Part shown: positions 1 through 12,719 of the stretch, in pieces | Position numbering within the stretch: position 1 is the first letter of the stretch | Layout of the letters: each line of letters starts with the position of its first letter | NCBI RefSeq assembly: GCF_030816715.1 | Contig: NZ_JAUSYH010000001.1 | Location: forward strand, 1,364,001-1,428,000 | DNA from: Streptomyces achromogenes | GTDB taxonomy: Bacteria; Actinomycetota; Actinomycetes; Streptomycetales; Streptomycetaceae | Direction: 5' to 3' | DNA length: 64,000 nt | Translations under genes and position numbers: made by a program | Notes under the pieces: generated by a model | The model's database searches: none | What the model saw: only the letters and a program-made list of their open reading frames with translations | What the model was told of the DNA's origin: nothing

Positions 1-558
1 GCCGTTCTCCACCAGTGGACGGCCGAGGGCGTCCCGGAAGGGGCCGGTGGGGCTGTCCGACACCGCCACGCCGATGGCCATCCTGCCGGTCGCCCGGCTC
101 TTGACCGGCACGTACCAGTAGAACCGGCCGTTGCGGTCGACCACCTGACCCGCCCACGCGTCGGCGGACGCCCAGCTGAAGGTCGTCAGGCTGAGCGGTG
201 AGCCGTGGTCGGTCCAGTTGACCATGTCGGCGGAGGACCACACCCGCCAGTCCTTCATGGTGAAGTAGGTGGAGCCGTCCTCGTCGTGTCCCGTGTAGAG
301 GTAGACCCGCCCGTTGTGGACGAGCGGGGCCGGGTCGGCGGTGTAGACGTGCTGCACGATCGGGTTGTCGGCCCTGGCCGCGGTGGGCTGCACGGCGGCG
401 GGCACGACCGCGAACGCGAGCACGAGAGCCACGATCCAGGCGGCCGCCCGCGTGAGCCTCGCGCCTGCGGGCCCGGCCCCGGGCGTGGTCGTCGTCCCCG
501 GTGGGCGACGGCCGGCAGGCGACCGCGGCAGGCCGGGCGACGGATGCCGCTCCCTCAT
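1..558 (-). CDS. Secreted GH43 family glycoside hydrolase, N-terminal part (runs off the window)
   Basis: This is the first 186 codons of a leftward gene whose 3' end lies outside the window. After an Ala/Pro-rich signal region with a hydrophobic core (about residues 37-62), the mature part begins a GH43 five-bladed propeller. The YTADPAP motif supplies the likely general base Asp75, and it is followed by typical GH43 strands ([31 protein letters not shown]). The family covers beta-xylosidases, arabinofuranosidases and arabinanases that act outside the cell; specificity cannot be decided from this fragment. The ATG overlaps the stop of the upstream GH27 gene (ATGA), so the two are probably translationally coupled. 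The family call is good and the substrate is open. Confidence 0.85.
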   Translation of the reverse strand, partial: MRERHPSPGLPRSPAGRRPPGTTTTPGAGPAGARLTRAAAWIVALVLAFAVVPAAVQPTAARADNPIVQHVYTADPAPLVHNGRVYLYTGHDEDGSTYFTMKDWRVWSSADMVNWTDHGSPLSLTTFSWASADAWAGQVVDRNGRFYWYVPVKSRATGRMAIGVAVSDSPTGPFRDALGRPLVENG

Positions 559-2201
559 GTCCGGCTCCACTTCTGGCCGGCCCGGCCGTCGCACGTCCAC
601 AGGACCAGCGGGGTGCCGTTGGACGTGCCGGCCCGGTCGACGTCGAGGCACAGTCCGGACAGGGCGTTGCGGACCGACCCGTCGGAGCCGACGGTCCACT
701 TCTGGTTGCTCTGGTTGTTGCAGGGCCAGGTGACGACCCGGGTGCCGTTGGCGGTGCCCTGGTTGTAGGCGTCCAGGCACTTGTCGCCGAAGACGCGGAT
801 CTCACCGCCGGCCCATGTGGTCCACAGCTGGTTGGCGGCCGTGTGGCAGTCCCAGAGCAGGACGGTGGCCCCGGCCGCGGTGGAGCCGTTGTCCACGTCC
901 ACGCAGCGGCCGGAGCCGTTGCCGCGCAGCCGCGAGGTGGTGGCGGCGAGCGGGCTGCCGCCGGACACCCGGTACACCGCCACGCCGTGCGCGGGGACAC
1001 TCGCCGAGATCGCCCCGGACGTGCTCGACGTGGCGCCGGTCCACAGGTCCGTCAGGGTGAAGGACCCGCCGGCGAGCCCGACCCCGGCCGCCGTGGTGCT
1101 GACCGTCGCGGCGGCGCCGCCCCGGTTGAACAGGCCCACGGCGACCGAGCCGTCGGACAGGGGCTTGGCGAACACCTCGGTGCTGCCGTCGTCGCGCACG
1201 CGGCGCCCGCCCGCGCCCAGCCGGTCCTGGTTCACCGCCAGCAGCCGCGGGTTGCGCAGGATCGCGCTCACGTCGGCGGACATGGTGCGGATGTCGTTGC
1301 CGGCCATGAGCGGTGCCGCCAGCAGCGACCAGAGGGCGAAGTGCGAGCGGGACTCGGTCAGCGACAGACCGGGACGGCCGACGACCAGCATGTCGGGGTC
1401 GTTCCAGTGTCCCGGCCCGGACTGGGCCGCCAGCGGCGCGGTGACGTCGAGCACGTTGCCGACGCCCATGGGGTAGCTGTTGGTGTTCCCGTTCTGCCAG
1501 ATGTCGAGCAGGTCCTCGGTCGTCCGCCACAGGTCGGCGACCTCACCCCAGTTGTAGCCGGCGCCGGTGATGGCGTGAAAGCTGTTGGGGTTGATGCTGT
1601 AGACGATCGGGCGCCCGGTGGCGCGCAGGGCGTCGCGCATGAGCGTGAACCGTGCGACCTGCTCGTCACGGGTGCCGCTGGAGGAGCACCAGTCGTACTT
1701 GAGGTAGTCGACTCCCCACGAGGCGAACGCGGCGGCGTCCTGGGCCTCGTGCCCTCTGCTGCCCGTGGACCCCGGATAGGCGCCGGTGGTCTGCGCACAG
1801 GTGCGCTCGCCGGGCACCTGGTAGATGCCGAACTTCAGGCCCTTGCCATGGATGTAGTCCCCCAGCGCCTTCATGCCGCTCGGGAACTTGGCCGGACTGG
1901 CCCGCAGGTTGCCGGCCGCGTCGCGCTGCGGGTCGAACCAGCAGTCGTCGACCACGACGTACCGGTAGCCGGCGTCCCGCATGCCCGAGGACGCCATCGC
2001 GTCGGCGGCCTGGCGGACCTGCGCCTCGGTGATCCCGCACCCGAAGCTGTTCCAGCTGTTCCAGCCCAGGGGCGGGGTGAGCGCCGGGCTGCCGGGGGCG
2101 GCCGAGGCAGTGGTGTGCGCGGAAGCCGTCGCGGACGCGGTGACCGCCAACGCGACCGCCGTGAGGAGGCGCAGGAGGCGTCCGCCTGATCGTCTGAGCA
2201 C
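555..2201 (-). CDS. Secreted alpha-galactosidase, GH27 with C-terminal ricin-type lectin domain (CBM13)
   Basis: This protein of 548 residues should remove alpha-1,6-galactosyl side groups from galactomannan or related plant glycans outside the cell. A signal peptide (about 1-35) precedes the GH27 barrel, which opens with [22 protein letters not shown] carries the nucleophile Asp170, and WRTTED places the acid/base at Asp230. A beta-sandwich follows (about 330-415). A ricin B-type trefoil then occupies about 422-548, with QxW-type repeats at NQLW 457, NQKW 499 and GQKW 542. The GTG start at 2201 has an AAAGGA ribosome site about 9 bases upstream. It is the first gene of a leftward operon with the GH43 gene and is preceded by the promoter at 2325-2352. 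Confidence 0.93.
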   Translation of the reverse strand: MLRRSGGRLLRLLTAVALAVTASATASAHTTASAAPGSPALTPPLGWNSWNSFGCGITEAQVRQAADAMASSGMRDAGYRYVVVDDCWFDPQRDAAGNLRASPAKFPSGMKALGDYIHGKGLKFGIYQVPGERTCAQTTGAYPGSTGSRGHEAQDAAAFASWGVDYLKYDWCSSSGTRDEQVARFTLMRDALRATGRPIVYSINPNSFHAITGAGYNWGEVADLWRTTEDLLDIWQNGNTNSYPMGVGNVLDVTAPLAAQSGPGHWNDPDMLVVGRPGLSLTESRSHFALWSLLAAPLMAGNDIRTMSADVSAILRNPRLLAVNQDRLGAGGRRVRDDGSTEVFAKPLSDGSVAVGLFNRGGAAATVSTTAAGVGLAGGSFTLTDLWTGATSSTSGAISASVPAHGVAVYRVSGGSPLAATTSRLRGNGSGRCVDVDNGSTAAGATVLLWDCHTAANQLWTTWAGGEIRVFGDKCLDAYNQGTANGTRVVTWPCNNQSNQKWTVGSDGSVRNALSGLCLDVDRAGTSNGTPLVLWTCDGRAGQKWSRT

Positions 2202-2274
2202 CGAGGGATCCTTTCCCGGCAGGCGTCACGGCACATGACGTGTGAAGTCAGGTGCATGACACGCAAAGGGTGAG

Positions 2275-2295
2275 GCGAACGATTCGAACGTTCGC
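2275..2295. promoter_or_regulatory. Inverted repeat (probable operator) downstream of the leftward promoter
   Basis: GCGAACG, a 7-base spacer, then CGTTCGC form a perfect 7+7 inverted repeat. The spacer holds TTCGAA, so the centre is also partly palindromic. It lies about 30 bases downstream of the leftward -10 box, inside the expected transcript leader, which suits repression of the GH27-GH43 operon. The protein that binds is unknown; the LacI regulator at 6508-7560 is the nearest candidate. Confidence 0.55.
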
Positions 2296-2324
2296 ATGCC
2301 ATTCGGAAACTATGGGCCTCACGG

Positions 2325-2352
2325 ATACTAGGGAGGCGGACAGACATGTCAA
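2325..2352 (-). promoter_or_regulatory. Vegetative-type promoter for the GH27-GH43 operon
   Basis: On the minus strand TTGACA (2352-2347) and TAGTAT (2330-2325) are separated by 16 bases, close to the sigma-HrdB consensus. Transcription would start near 2318 and leave a leader of about 115 bases before the GTG at 2201. The leader contains the inverted repeat at 2275-2295. Confidence 0.6.
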
Positions 2353-2455
2353 CACCTGCCGCCGAACGAGCCCGCGATCCGGCCATTCAGGCACAAGAAA
2401 AGGGATAGATAGCCATTATCCGCACATAAGGCCTCTCCGCACATGGGATGGATTT

Positions 2456-2472
2456 CTTCGAATGTTTCGAAG
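2456..2472. promoter_or_regulatory. Inverted repeat CTTCGAA-TGT-TTCGAAG (probable operator)
   Basis: This is a perfect 7+7 inverted repeat with a 3-base spacer, 25 bases upstream of the rightward -35 box. A further TTTCGA half-site-like run follows at once. It shares the TTCGAA core with the repeat at 2275-2295, which suggests that one regulator controls both directions of the hemicellulose locus. The region is noticeably richer in A/T than its surroundings. Confidence 0.55.
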
Positions 2473-2497
2473 TTTTCGACGATTCGTGCGAGAAGGA

Positions 2498-2525
2498 TTG
2501 ACGCCACCCCCGGTCTCCCTATCAT
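2498..2525 (+). promoter_or_regulatory. Probable promoter for the GH43 and GH10-GH62 genes
   Basis: TTGACG at 2498-2503 and TATCAT at 2520-2525 are separated by 16 bases. Transcription would begin near 2532, leaving a leader of about 120 bases before the ATG at 2655. Confidence 0.5.
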
Positions 2526-2654
2526 CCTGAATGCTCGCCAAGTCGATCCATGTTCGACATTCCGTACGACTGACAGCCGCTCCACGCGCTCCAGCAGGGC
2601 ACCTCCGGACACCCCAGCCGCCCACGGCCGGGCCACAGAGGGAGTACGCCAAGG

Positions 2655-6364
<3,710 letters not shown>

Positions 6365-6378
6365 CCGACCGGATCGAG

Positions 6379-6405
6379 GGGGGCGCCCCCGTCGGGGGCG
6401 CCCCC
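6379..6405. terminator. Strong hairpin terminator after the GH10-GH62 gene
   Basis: Two copies of GGGGGCGCCCCC separated by GTC fold into a 12-base-pair G/C stem with a 3-base loop, 15 bases after the stop codon. There is no T-run, as is common in Streptomyces. It separates this operon from the convergent LacI gene. Confidence 0.8.
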
Positions 6406-6507
6406 GGCCCACTGGTTCGGCTCCTGGAGCGGCGTCATCGGCACCTCAAGATGATCTACAGCTACTGATGCGGCCGGAGGACGACGGCTTTTCCGGCCTC
6501 ACCGCGG

Positions 6508-7560
6508 TCACGGAGCGGCGCTCGCCCGGCTCGCCTCGCGCCGTGTGGACCGGCGAGGCAGCAGCACCGGTGGCACGAGCCGACGCCGGTTCACAACGCT
6601 GCGGGAGTTGATGACGGAGATCAGGAGGTCGACCGCTTCGGTGCCCACGAGATCCGGTCGGAGACCGAGGGTGGTGACGGGCGGTGCCGTGCTCGCGTAC
6701 TCCGGATCCTCGCTGACGCACGCCACCAGCAGGTCCCGCGGCACCCGCAGACCGTGGCGGCGGGCGACGGCGAGAATGTTGTGACCGGAGTCGGAGTACA
6801 CGCCGATGACGGCGTCCGGTCGCGGATCGCGGTCGAGAAGCCGGCCGACCGCCTCCTGTTCGGCCGTGAAGTAGTCGGGCAGCAGGTGGTACTCCTCGAC
6901 CAGGGCGGGCCTGCGGTGTTCCTCGCACCAGCACCGGTAGGCGTGCGCGACCAGCTGCGGGTACGCGTCGTCGTGAACGGGCAGGGAAAGCCCGATCCGC
7001 CGGGCCCCGGACTCCGCCAGGTGGTCGAGCAGGAGGCGCAGGCCCGACTCGTGGTCGGAGTCCACCCACGCGTCGCACGGATGCGGCCGCGGCGGCCGGC
7101 CCTCGCTGACCATGGGGATGCCGCGCTCCCGCAGGAGGGCGGCCACCGGGTCGTCAGCGCGCGGCTCGACGTGGATGACGCCGTCCATCGGCGTGTTGAG
7201 CCACATCCACGGTGACATCGTGCTGGGCATCGTCAGGAGCAGATAGCCGCGCTCGTGCGCGGCCGCCATGGCGCTCAGCGTCAGGGCGGCGTAGTACGGG
7301 ATCTCGGTGTACGAGACCGGGAGGTCGCCGTACGTGGTCATGGTCAGGCCGAGCACGCCGGTGCTGCCGCGAGCCAGGGCACGGGCCGTGCTCGCCGGGG
7401 CGTAACCGAGTTCGCGCGCGGTGGCGAGCACGCGCTGCCTGGTCGCCTCGGAGAGCCGTCCGGTGCCGTTGAGGGCGTTCGACACCGTGGCGGTGGACAC
7501 GCCGGCCCGTGCGGCCACGGCGTCGAGTGTCGGACGCCGCCAGGCACGTGAGCTCTCCAT
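6508..7560 (-). CDS. LacI-family transcriptional regulator
   Basis: This DNA-binding repressor or activator has 350 residues and probably responds to a sugar. The N-terminal helix-turn-helix (PTLDAVAARAGVSTATVSNALNG, then LSEATRQRVL) and hinge helix (YAPASTARALARG) are typical. A periplasmic-binding-protein-like sensor follows (about 68-330), with the family's DAVIGVYSD and late-domain signatures. The ATG at 7560 is preferred because TTGGGG sits 5-6 bases before it; a GTG two codons upstream (7566) is possible but has the G-run right next to it. It is convergent to the xylanase operon, so its likely targets are the TTCGAA palindromes at 2275 and 2456. That link is inference. Confidence 0.9.
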   Translation of the reverse strand: MESSRAWRRPTLDAVAARAGVSTATVSNALNGTGRLSEATRQRVLATARELGYAPASTARALARGSTGVLGLTMTTYGDLPVSYTEIPYYAALTLSAMAAAHERGYLLLTMPSTMSPWMWLNTPMDGVIHVEPRADDPVAALLRERGIPMVSEGRPPRPHPCDAWVDSDHESGLRLLLDHLAESGARRIGLSLPVHDDAYPQLVAHAYRCWCEEHRRPALVEEYHLLPDYFTAEQEAVGRLLDRDPRPDAVIGVYSDSGHNILAVARRHGLRVPRDLLVACVSEDPEYASTAPPVTTLGLRPDLVGTEAVDLLISVINSRSVVNRRRLVPPVLLPRRSTRREASRASAAP

Positions 7561-8025
7561 GGGCACCCCAACCGCCGTGTGACCGCTCGTGGTGAAGAAC
7601 TGGTCACTCGACCCGCCGGGCGACGACGGTCGGACGGTCGCCGGGCCCGATGGGTGTTCGGATGCCGGATGTCTTCGACGGCATCCTAGAGGGCGTGTTT
7701 CGAGAGTCCCCTCCGCCCCGCGACGTCCGCCCCGCGGAGCCGCTCACGCGGCGCGGCGGCCTCACCGTCGAGGGGCGGATCGGGGGAGGATCGACGGACG
7801 GACCGATTCACGAGGCGGATCGCGCGGACCCGCTCCTGACAGGGCCCGTGCCCGCGCCCGCGGGGATGCTCCCGCAGGAGCGCGGCCGCAGATCACTTGC
7901 CCCGTCCGGGTCGCTGCCCGGCGGGGCCCATCGGTGCGGGCGTTTGCCCGGGCCGTCGCCGATGCCCGCAGCGTCCCGCCCGGCCGGGCCGCCGGCCGGG
8001 CGAGGCGGGGAGGCGGCGGGTCGGG
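7561..8025. other. Intergenic region without a recognised gene
   Basis: About 460 bases upstream of the LacI gene. The open frames here have no recognisable protein features and no good ribosome site. No clear promoter or palindrome was found. Confidence 0.5.
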
Positions 8026-8589
8026 TCAGACGGGCGTGGACGCCGACGGCGTGAAGGGTGCCCCGTGTCCCGGCACGATCAGCGCCGGACCGAGGGCCAG
8101 AACCTTCTCCCTTGCCACCCGCAGCTGGTCACGGTCGGGCGCGAAGGGGTCGTCGGCGGGTCCCTCGGCGGTCCACCACAGATGGGTCAGGACCACCAGG
8201 CCCTCGGCGGTCGTGACCAGGGTGCTGACGTCCTCGGCGGTGTGGCCGGGGGTCGTCATGAGGGTGATCGAGGGCGACAGCCGGTATCCGTCGGCGTCAC
8301 GGTCCTCCCAGACGTCGTCCCGGTAGATCGCCATGTGGTCGTGGAAGCGGGCCTCGGGGAAGAGGGCCGCGTTCAGCGTGTGGTCCGGGTGGTGATGGCT
8401 GAAGATCACGTCGGTGACGTCCTGGGGGCTCAGGCCGTGGGGCGCGAGCGGGTCCAGGATGAGCCGACGGTCGGCGACCATACCGGGATCGACGATCACG
8501 ACGGTCTCGCCGTCGACGAGCAGGGTGACGGTGCCGGCCACCCGCTCGTCGGCGTAGCCGGTGGTCAGGACGTGGAAGGCGGCGGTCAT
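8026..8589 (-). CDS. MBL-fold metallo-hydrolase
   Basis: This is a small soluble metallo-beta-lactamase-fold protein of 187 residues. The metal site is visible as SHHHPDH (HxHxDH), TPGHTAEDV and the late VPGHG, so a two-metal hydrolase is expected; the substrate is unknown. The ATG at 8589 was chosen because GAGGAG lies 7 bases upstream; an ATG 20 codons earlier would add a Pro/Arg-rich tail and run into the upstream gene. It lies 56 bases downstream of the TetR gene on the same strand and is probably co-transcribed with it, so it may belong to the same response as the amidohydrolase and permease on the other side. Confidence 0.85.
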   Translation of the reverse strand: MTAAFHVLTTGYADERVAGTVTLLVDGETVVIVDPGMVADRRLILDPLAPHGLSPQDVTDVIFSHHHPDHTLNAALFPEARFHDHMAIYRDDVWEDRDADGYRLSPSITLMTTPGHTAEDVSTLVTTAEGLVVLTHLWWTAEGPADDPFAPDRDQLRVAREKVLALGPALIVPGHGAPFTPSASTPV

Positions 8590-8645
8590 CGAGGGCTCCT
8601 CGGGTGACGGGTGCGGCGGCGGACGGCGGGCGGCGGACGGTCGGG

Positions 8646-9260
8646 TCACCGGGGAAGCAGCGCCCGGAAGCCGGTGAGCAGGGCACGCAGCCCGGTGTCG
8701 AAGGCGAGCTCGGCCCGGCGGTTGTCGGTGGGGGTGTCGTCGAGGGCGGCGCTGAGGTGGGGGGCCGCCTCACGGGTCACGTCGGAGACCATCACCGGCG
8801 GCGCGACGAGGTCGAGGGCCGAGCCGAGGACGAAGTTCTCCAGCGCGTTGATCAGGGGCATGACCTGGCCGGCGCCGAAGCCCGCGGTCAGCAGCAGTTC
8901 GGCGACCCGCTCGTACATCGCGTGCATGAAGGGCTCGGCCAGCGGGGCCGTCGCGAGCAGGGGCACCGCCCCGGGGTGGGTCGCGAAGGCCCCGCGATAG
9001 GAGCGGGCCCAGGCCTCCAGAGCCTGTTCCCAGGGCCGTGACGGGTCCCAGTCGTCAGGCCCGGTCTCCAGGGCCAGCTCTTCCCTCATGAGCGAGATGA
9101 TCTCTTCGCGACCGGATACATGGTGGTAGAGCGCGGAGGGAGCGACTCCGAGCTCGCGGGCCAGGGCGGGAATGCTGAGGGCCCCCTGCTCGTCGGCGAT
9201 TCTCAGTGCTCCCGCGCCGATGCGCCGGCGGTCCAGCAGAGGGGTGCGCGGCCTCGCCAC
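8646..9260 (-). CDS. TetR/AcrR-family transcriptional regulator
   Basis: This protein of 204 residues has an N-terminal helix-turn-helix (ALSIPALARELGVAPSALYHHVSGREEI) and a C-terminal helical ligand domain of the TetR_C type found in tetracycline-repressor-like proteins. The GTG start at 9260 has GAGGAAGAGGAG ending about 6 bases upstream. It is divergent from the amidohydrolase gene, with two palindromes between them, so it probably represses itself and the amidohydrolase-permease operon. The ligand is unknown. Confidence 0.9.
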   Translation of the reverse strand: MARPRTPLLDRRRIGAGALRIADEQGALSIPALARELGVAPSALYHHVSGREEIISLMREELALETGPDDWDPSRPWEQALEAWARSYRGAFATHPGAVPLLATAPLAEPFMHAMYERVAELLLTAGFGAGQVMPLINALENFVLGSALDLVAPPVMVSDVTREAAPHLSAALDDTPTDNRRAELAFDTGLRALLTGFRALLPR

Positions 9261-9327
9261 GTGGGCTCCTCTTCCTCGGTCTCCCGGGCGGGCGGCGGCG
9301 TCGCCGCCCGCGTGTCGTCATCCGAAC

Positions 9328-9350
9328 TTTACCGAATGACTTTCAGTAAA
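9328..9350. promoter_or_regulatory. Imperfect 23-base palindrome, probable TetR operator near the regulator gene
   Basis: TTTACCGAATG, a central A and CTTTCAGTAAA match in 9 of 11 positions as inverted half-sites. The size and A/T-rich ends fit a TetR-family operator. It lies 68 bases upstream of the TetR start, where it would give autoregulation. Confidence 0.6.
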
Positions 9351-9386
9351 ACCCTTCCGGGCCGTCCTGATGCCGCCTACATTACC

Positions 9387-9403
9387 GAAACCGAATCGGT
9401 TTC
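9387..9403. promoter_or_regulatory. Perfect palindrome GAAACCGA-A-TCGGTTTC, probable operator of the amidohydrolase gene
   Basis: Perfect 8+8 inverted repeat with a 1-base centre, with further outer symmetry (CCGAAA at 9385 and TTTCGG at 9405). It lies about 37 bases before the amidohydrolase start. The half-sites differ from those at 9328-9350 although both contain CCGAA, so one TetR dimer may bind both or two regulators may act. Confidence 0.6.
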
Positions 9404-9439
9404 ATTTCGGTTGTGGGCGACGGGAAGGGCATCACCGCC

Positions 9440-11095
9440 ATGCAGGCCGACATCGTGTTCATCCGCGGCACCGTCAGGACCGGGGGCGCCGACGGCCCGG
9501 TGCTCGACGCGCTCGCCGTCACGGACGGCAGGATCAGCGCGCTCGGGGCGCGGGCGCTCGACGCCCGCGGCAGCGGCACCGCCGTGGTCGATCTGCGGGG
9601 AGGCGCCCTGCTGCCCGCGTTCGGCGACGGGCACGCGCACCCCGTGATGGGCGGCTTGGGACTGCTCGGAGCACCCGTCCGCGAGTGCGCCTCCGTGGAG
9701 GAGATCGTCGAGGCCGTACGGCACTGGGCGGACGAGCACCCCGAGGCCGAGTGGATCACCGGTGACGGTTTCGACGCCTGGCTGGCCCCCGACGGCCGGT
9801 TCGACGCCCACTGGCTGGACAAGGCCGTCCCCGACCGGCCCGTGGTGCTGCGCACGATGGACCACCACACCGCCTGGGTGAACAGCGAGGCACTGCGCCG
9901 GGCCGGGTTCCGCGCCGACACACCCGACCCGGACGGCGGGGAGATCGTGCGCCGCACGGGCTCGGCCGAACCCCTGGGCACCCTGCGCGAGTTCGCCGCC
10001 GTGCTTCCCGTGCTCGGCCTCGTCCCGCAGCCGTCCCACGACACGCAGGTGGACGCGCTGCGCACGACCGCCGCCCGGTTCGCCGCCGCCGGGGTGACCT
10101 GGGTGCAGGACGCCTGGGTGGAACCGCACCACGCCGACGTCTGGATCACCGCGGCGACCAGCGGTCCGGGGCTGCCGATCCGTGCCGACCTCGGTTTCTT
10201 CCTGGGCCCGGAACACTGGCGCGAGCGGGTCGGCCGGCTCGCCGCCGAGCGCAGGCGTGTGGAGGGCGCGGCCCCCGGACTGCTCACCGCGCACACCGTG
10301 AAGTTCTTCGCCGACGGCGTGATCGAGTCCGGCACGGCCGCTCTGCTGGAGCCGTACACCGACTGCCCGCACTCCCACGGCATCGCCAACTGGACCCCGG
10401 CGGAACTGGCGAACGCCGTCACCGCGATCGACGCCCTCGGTTTCGAGCCGCACATCCACGCGCTCGGCGACGGCGGTGTCCGGGTCGCCCTGGACGCGAT
10501 CGAGGCCGCGGCCCGCACCAACGGACCCCGCGACCGACGTCCGGTCATCGCCCACGCGCAGCTGATCCACCCTGCCGACCTGCCACGCTTCGCGGAACTC
10601 GGGGTGATCACCAATCTGCAGCCGCTGTGGGCACAGCCCGACCGGCTGATGACCGACCTCATCCTGCCGAAGATCGGCCCGAAGCGCGGCGCACGCCAGT
10701 ACCAGATCGCCGCCCTGCTCGCCGCCGGCGCGCACATCGCGTTCGGCAGCGACTGGCCGGTCACCGATCACGAACCCCTGCGGGGCATCGCCACCGCAGT
10801 GACCCGCCAGACACCCGAGGGACACCCCGAGGGCGGCTGGCTTCCCCAGGAGCGGATCGACACCGCGACCGCCCTGGCCGCCTACTCCGCCGGATGCGCC
10901 TACCAGGCGTTCGAGGAGGAGAAATGGGGCGTTCTGCGCCCCGGAATGCGCGCCGATCTGGTGCATCTCGCCGCCGACCCGGTCGAGACCGCTCCCCGCG
11001 ACCTCGCACGCCTGCCCGTCCTCGGGACCTGGCTCGCCGGCCGGCGCACGTACGACTCCGGCACCACCGACCCCGTGCCCGCCGTGGGGCGATAG
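9440..11095 (+). CDS. Amidohydrolase family protein (YtcJ-like)
   Basis: This metal-dependent hydrolase has 551 residues and is of the amidohydrolase superfamily. An N-terminal beta-sandwich (MQADIVFIRGTVRT) leads to the first metal motif DGHAHPVMGG. The barrel carries KFFADGVIESGTAALLEPY, HIHALGDGGVRVALDAIE and the late FGSDWPVTDHEP aspartate. This order matches the YtcJ group, which hydrolyses amides, carbamates or esters of small molecules. The ATG at 9440 has GGAAGG 11 bases upstream; a GTG at 9413 is in frame but lacks a site. The APC permease follows after 90 bases, so the pair may import and cleave an amino-acid-like or amide compound. Confidence 0.85.
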   Translation: MQADIVFIRGTVRTGGADGPVLDALAVTDGRISALGARALDARGSGTAVVDLRGGALLPAFGDGHAHPVMGGLGLLGAPVRECASVEEIVEAVRHWADEHPEAEWITGDGFDAWLAPDGRFDAHWLDKAVPDRPVVLRTMDHHTAWVNSEALRRAGFRADTPDPDGGEIVRRTGSAEPLGTLREFAAVLPVLGLVPQPSHDTQVDALRTTAARFAAAGVTWVQDAWVEPHHADVWITAATSGPGLPIRADLGFFLGPEHWRERVGRLAAERRRVEGAAPGLLTAHTVKFFADGVIESGTAALLEPYTDCPHSHGIANWTPAELANAVTAIDALGFEPHIHALGDGGVRVALDAIEAAARTNGPRDRRPVIAHAQLIHPADLPRFAELGVITNLQPLWAQPDRLMTDLILPKIGPKRGARQYQIAALLAAGAHIAFGSDWPVTDHEPLRGIATAVTRQTPEGHPEGGWLPQERIDTATALAAYSAGCAYQAFEEEKWGVLRPGMRADLVHLAADPVETAPRDLARLPVLGTWLAGRRTYDSGTTDPVPAVGR

Positions 11096-11185
11096 CCTCT
11101 CGGCGTCGTCACGGCCGGGTCCGCGTGCCAGGGACAGTCACCTCCCCCGTCGACCTCACGCATCACGCATCACGCGGAGACCTTC

Positions 11186-12673
11186 ATGACCGAGCCCCGC
11201 ACCTCCCTCACTCCCCAGCAGCCCCCGGTGGCCGCCGGGACGGATCCGACCGGCCGTCTGCCGCGCGCCGCCCTGGGCGTCAGCGACATCGTCTTCTTCG
11301 TCGTGGCAGCCGCCGCGCCCCTCACCGTCATGGCCGGCATCGCCCCGCTCGCGATCCTCTTCGGCGGCATCGGCGCCCCCGTCGCCTATCTGACGGTCGG
11401 CGTCGTGCTGTGCCTGTTCGCGGTCGGGTTCACCGCCATGACGCCCTACATCCGCAACGCCGGCGCCTTCTACTCGTACGTCGCCCGGGGACTGGGGCGC
11501 CCGGCCGGGCTCGGCGCCGCCCTGCTCGCCGTGTTCTCCTACAACGCCCTGCAGATCGGCACCTACGGGGCGTTCGGCTTCTTCGCGGCCGCCACCGCCG
11601 ACGATCTCCTGGGCGTCGACCTGCCCTGGCCGGTCTACGCCTTCGCCGGGATCGCCGCGGTGTGGTTCCTCGGCTTCCGGTCGATCCACGTCGGCGCCAA
11701 GGTGCTCGCCGCCCTGCTGATCGCGGAGACCGCCGTCCTGGCACTGCTCGCCGGCGCGATCCTCGTCAAGGGCGGCGCGAACGGGCTGAGCCTGGCCTCG
11801 TTCGCCCCCTCCCACGTCTTCACCTCGCAGATGAGCGCGCCGCTGGGCCTCGCCGTGGCCGCCTTCATCGGGTTCGAGGCCACCGCCCTCTACCGCGAGG
11901 AGGCCCGTGACCCCGACCGCACCGTGCCCCGCGCCACCTACCTGGCCGTCGGGTTCCTCGGCCTGTTCTACACCTTCGTCGTCTGGGTCGTCGTCCAGGC
12001 CTTCGGCGACGACCGAGCCGTCGGGGCCGCGGCACAGAACCCCGCCGAAATGTTCTTCACCGCCATGACCCGCTATGTGGGCGGCTGGGCCACGGACCTG
12101 CAGCGTGTGCTGATCGTCAGCAGCCTGCTGGCCTCCCTCCTCGCCTTCCACAACGCCATCACCCGGTACGGCTACGCGCTGTCCGCCGAGGGCGTCGCCC
12201 CCGCAGCCCTGGGCCGCGTCCACCCCCGGCACGGCTCCCCCTGGGTCGCCGGCATCGCACAGACCGTGCTGGCGGTCGTCGTCACGGCCGTGTTCGCCGC
12301 GATCGGCGTGCACCCGTACAACGAGTTCCTGCTGTGGGTGAACACCCCCGGCGTGGTCGGCATCCTCGCGCTGCAGACGCTCGCGGCCTGCGCCGTGGCC
12401 GCGTTCTTCCGCCGCAACACCGGCGCCCACACGGCGGGACGCCTGCGCACGGTCGCCGCACCGGTGGCCGCCGCGGTCCTCCTCGCCGTGATCACCGCAC
12501 TGGTCTGCACGCGCCTCAGTCTCTTCACCGGCGCCGCACCGGTCGTGAACTGGACGCTGGTCGCGCTCACCCCGCTCGTCTTCGCGACCGGGGTGGTCCT
12601 CGCCCTGCGGATCCGCCGCAACCGGCCCGACGTCTACGCCGGGCTCGCCACCACCGACGTCGACTCGGTCTGA
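11186..12673 (+). CDS. APC-superfamily amino acid permease
   Basis: This is an integral membrane transporter of 495 residues with about 12 hydrophobic segments. The first helix region (LGVSDIVFFVVAAAAPLTVMAGIAP) has the broken, Gly-rich character of APC transporters. FIGFEATALYREEARDP is the conserved APC loop after helix 6. It probably imports an amino acid or amine, and its partner is the upstream amidohydrolase gene. The ATG at 11186 is preceded by CGGAGACCTTC, with GGAGA about 8 bases away. A 9-base-pair hairpin follows at 12690. Confidence 0.9.
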   Translation: MTEPRTSLTPQQPPVAAGTDPTGRLPRAALGVSDIVFFVVAAAAPLTVMAGIAPLAILFGGIGAPVAYLTVGVVLCLFAVGFTAMTPYIRNAGAFYSYVARGLGRPAGLGAALLAVFSYNALQIGTYGAFGFFAAATADDLLGVDLPWPVYAFAGIAAVWFLGFRSIHVGAKVLAALLIAETAVLALLAGAILVKGGANGLSLASFAPSHVFTSQMSAPLGLAVAAFIGFEATALYREEARDPDRTVPRATYLAVGFLGLFYTFVVWVVVQAFGDDRAVGAAAQNPAEMFFTAMTRYVGGWATDLQRVLIVSSLLASLLAFHNAITRYGYALSAEGVAPAALGRVHPRHGSPWVAGIAQTVLAVVVTAVFAAIGVHPYNEFLLWVNTPGVVGILALQTLAACAVAAFFRRNTGAHTAGRLRTVAAPVAAAVLLAVITALVCTRLSLFTGAAPVVNWTLVALTPLVFATGVVLALRIRRNRPDVYAGLATTDVDSV

Positions 12674-12689
12674 CCGAGGACTCGAGGCC

Positions 12690-12719
12690 CCGCCGCGGGA
12701 CGTGAAGTCACCGCGGCGG
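12690..12719. terminator. Hairpin after the APC permease gene
   Basis: CCGCCGCGG (12690-12698) pairs perfectly with CCGCGGCGG (12711-12719) across a 12-base loop, 17 bases after the stop codon. There is no T-run. The remaining 330 bases up to 13046 hold only short C/G-rich direct repeats built on GCACGGCTCGA and no recognisable gene. Confidence 0.55.

Noticed and set aside
6411..6470. A short frame after the xylanase terminator ending in a tyrosine-rich tail, considered as a gene remnant
   Set aside because: Too short to match any family with confidence; no upstream coding signal.
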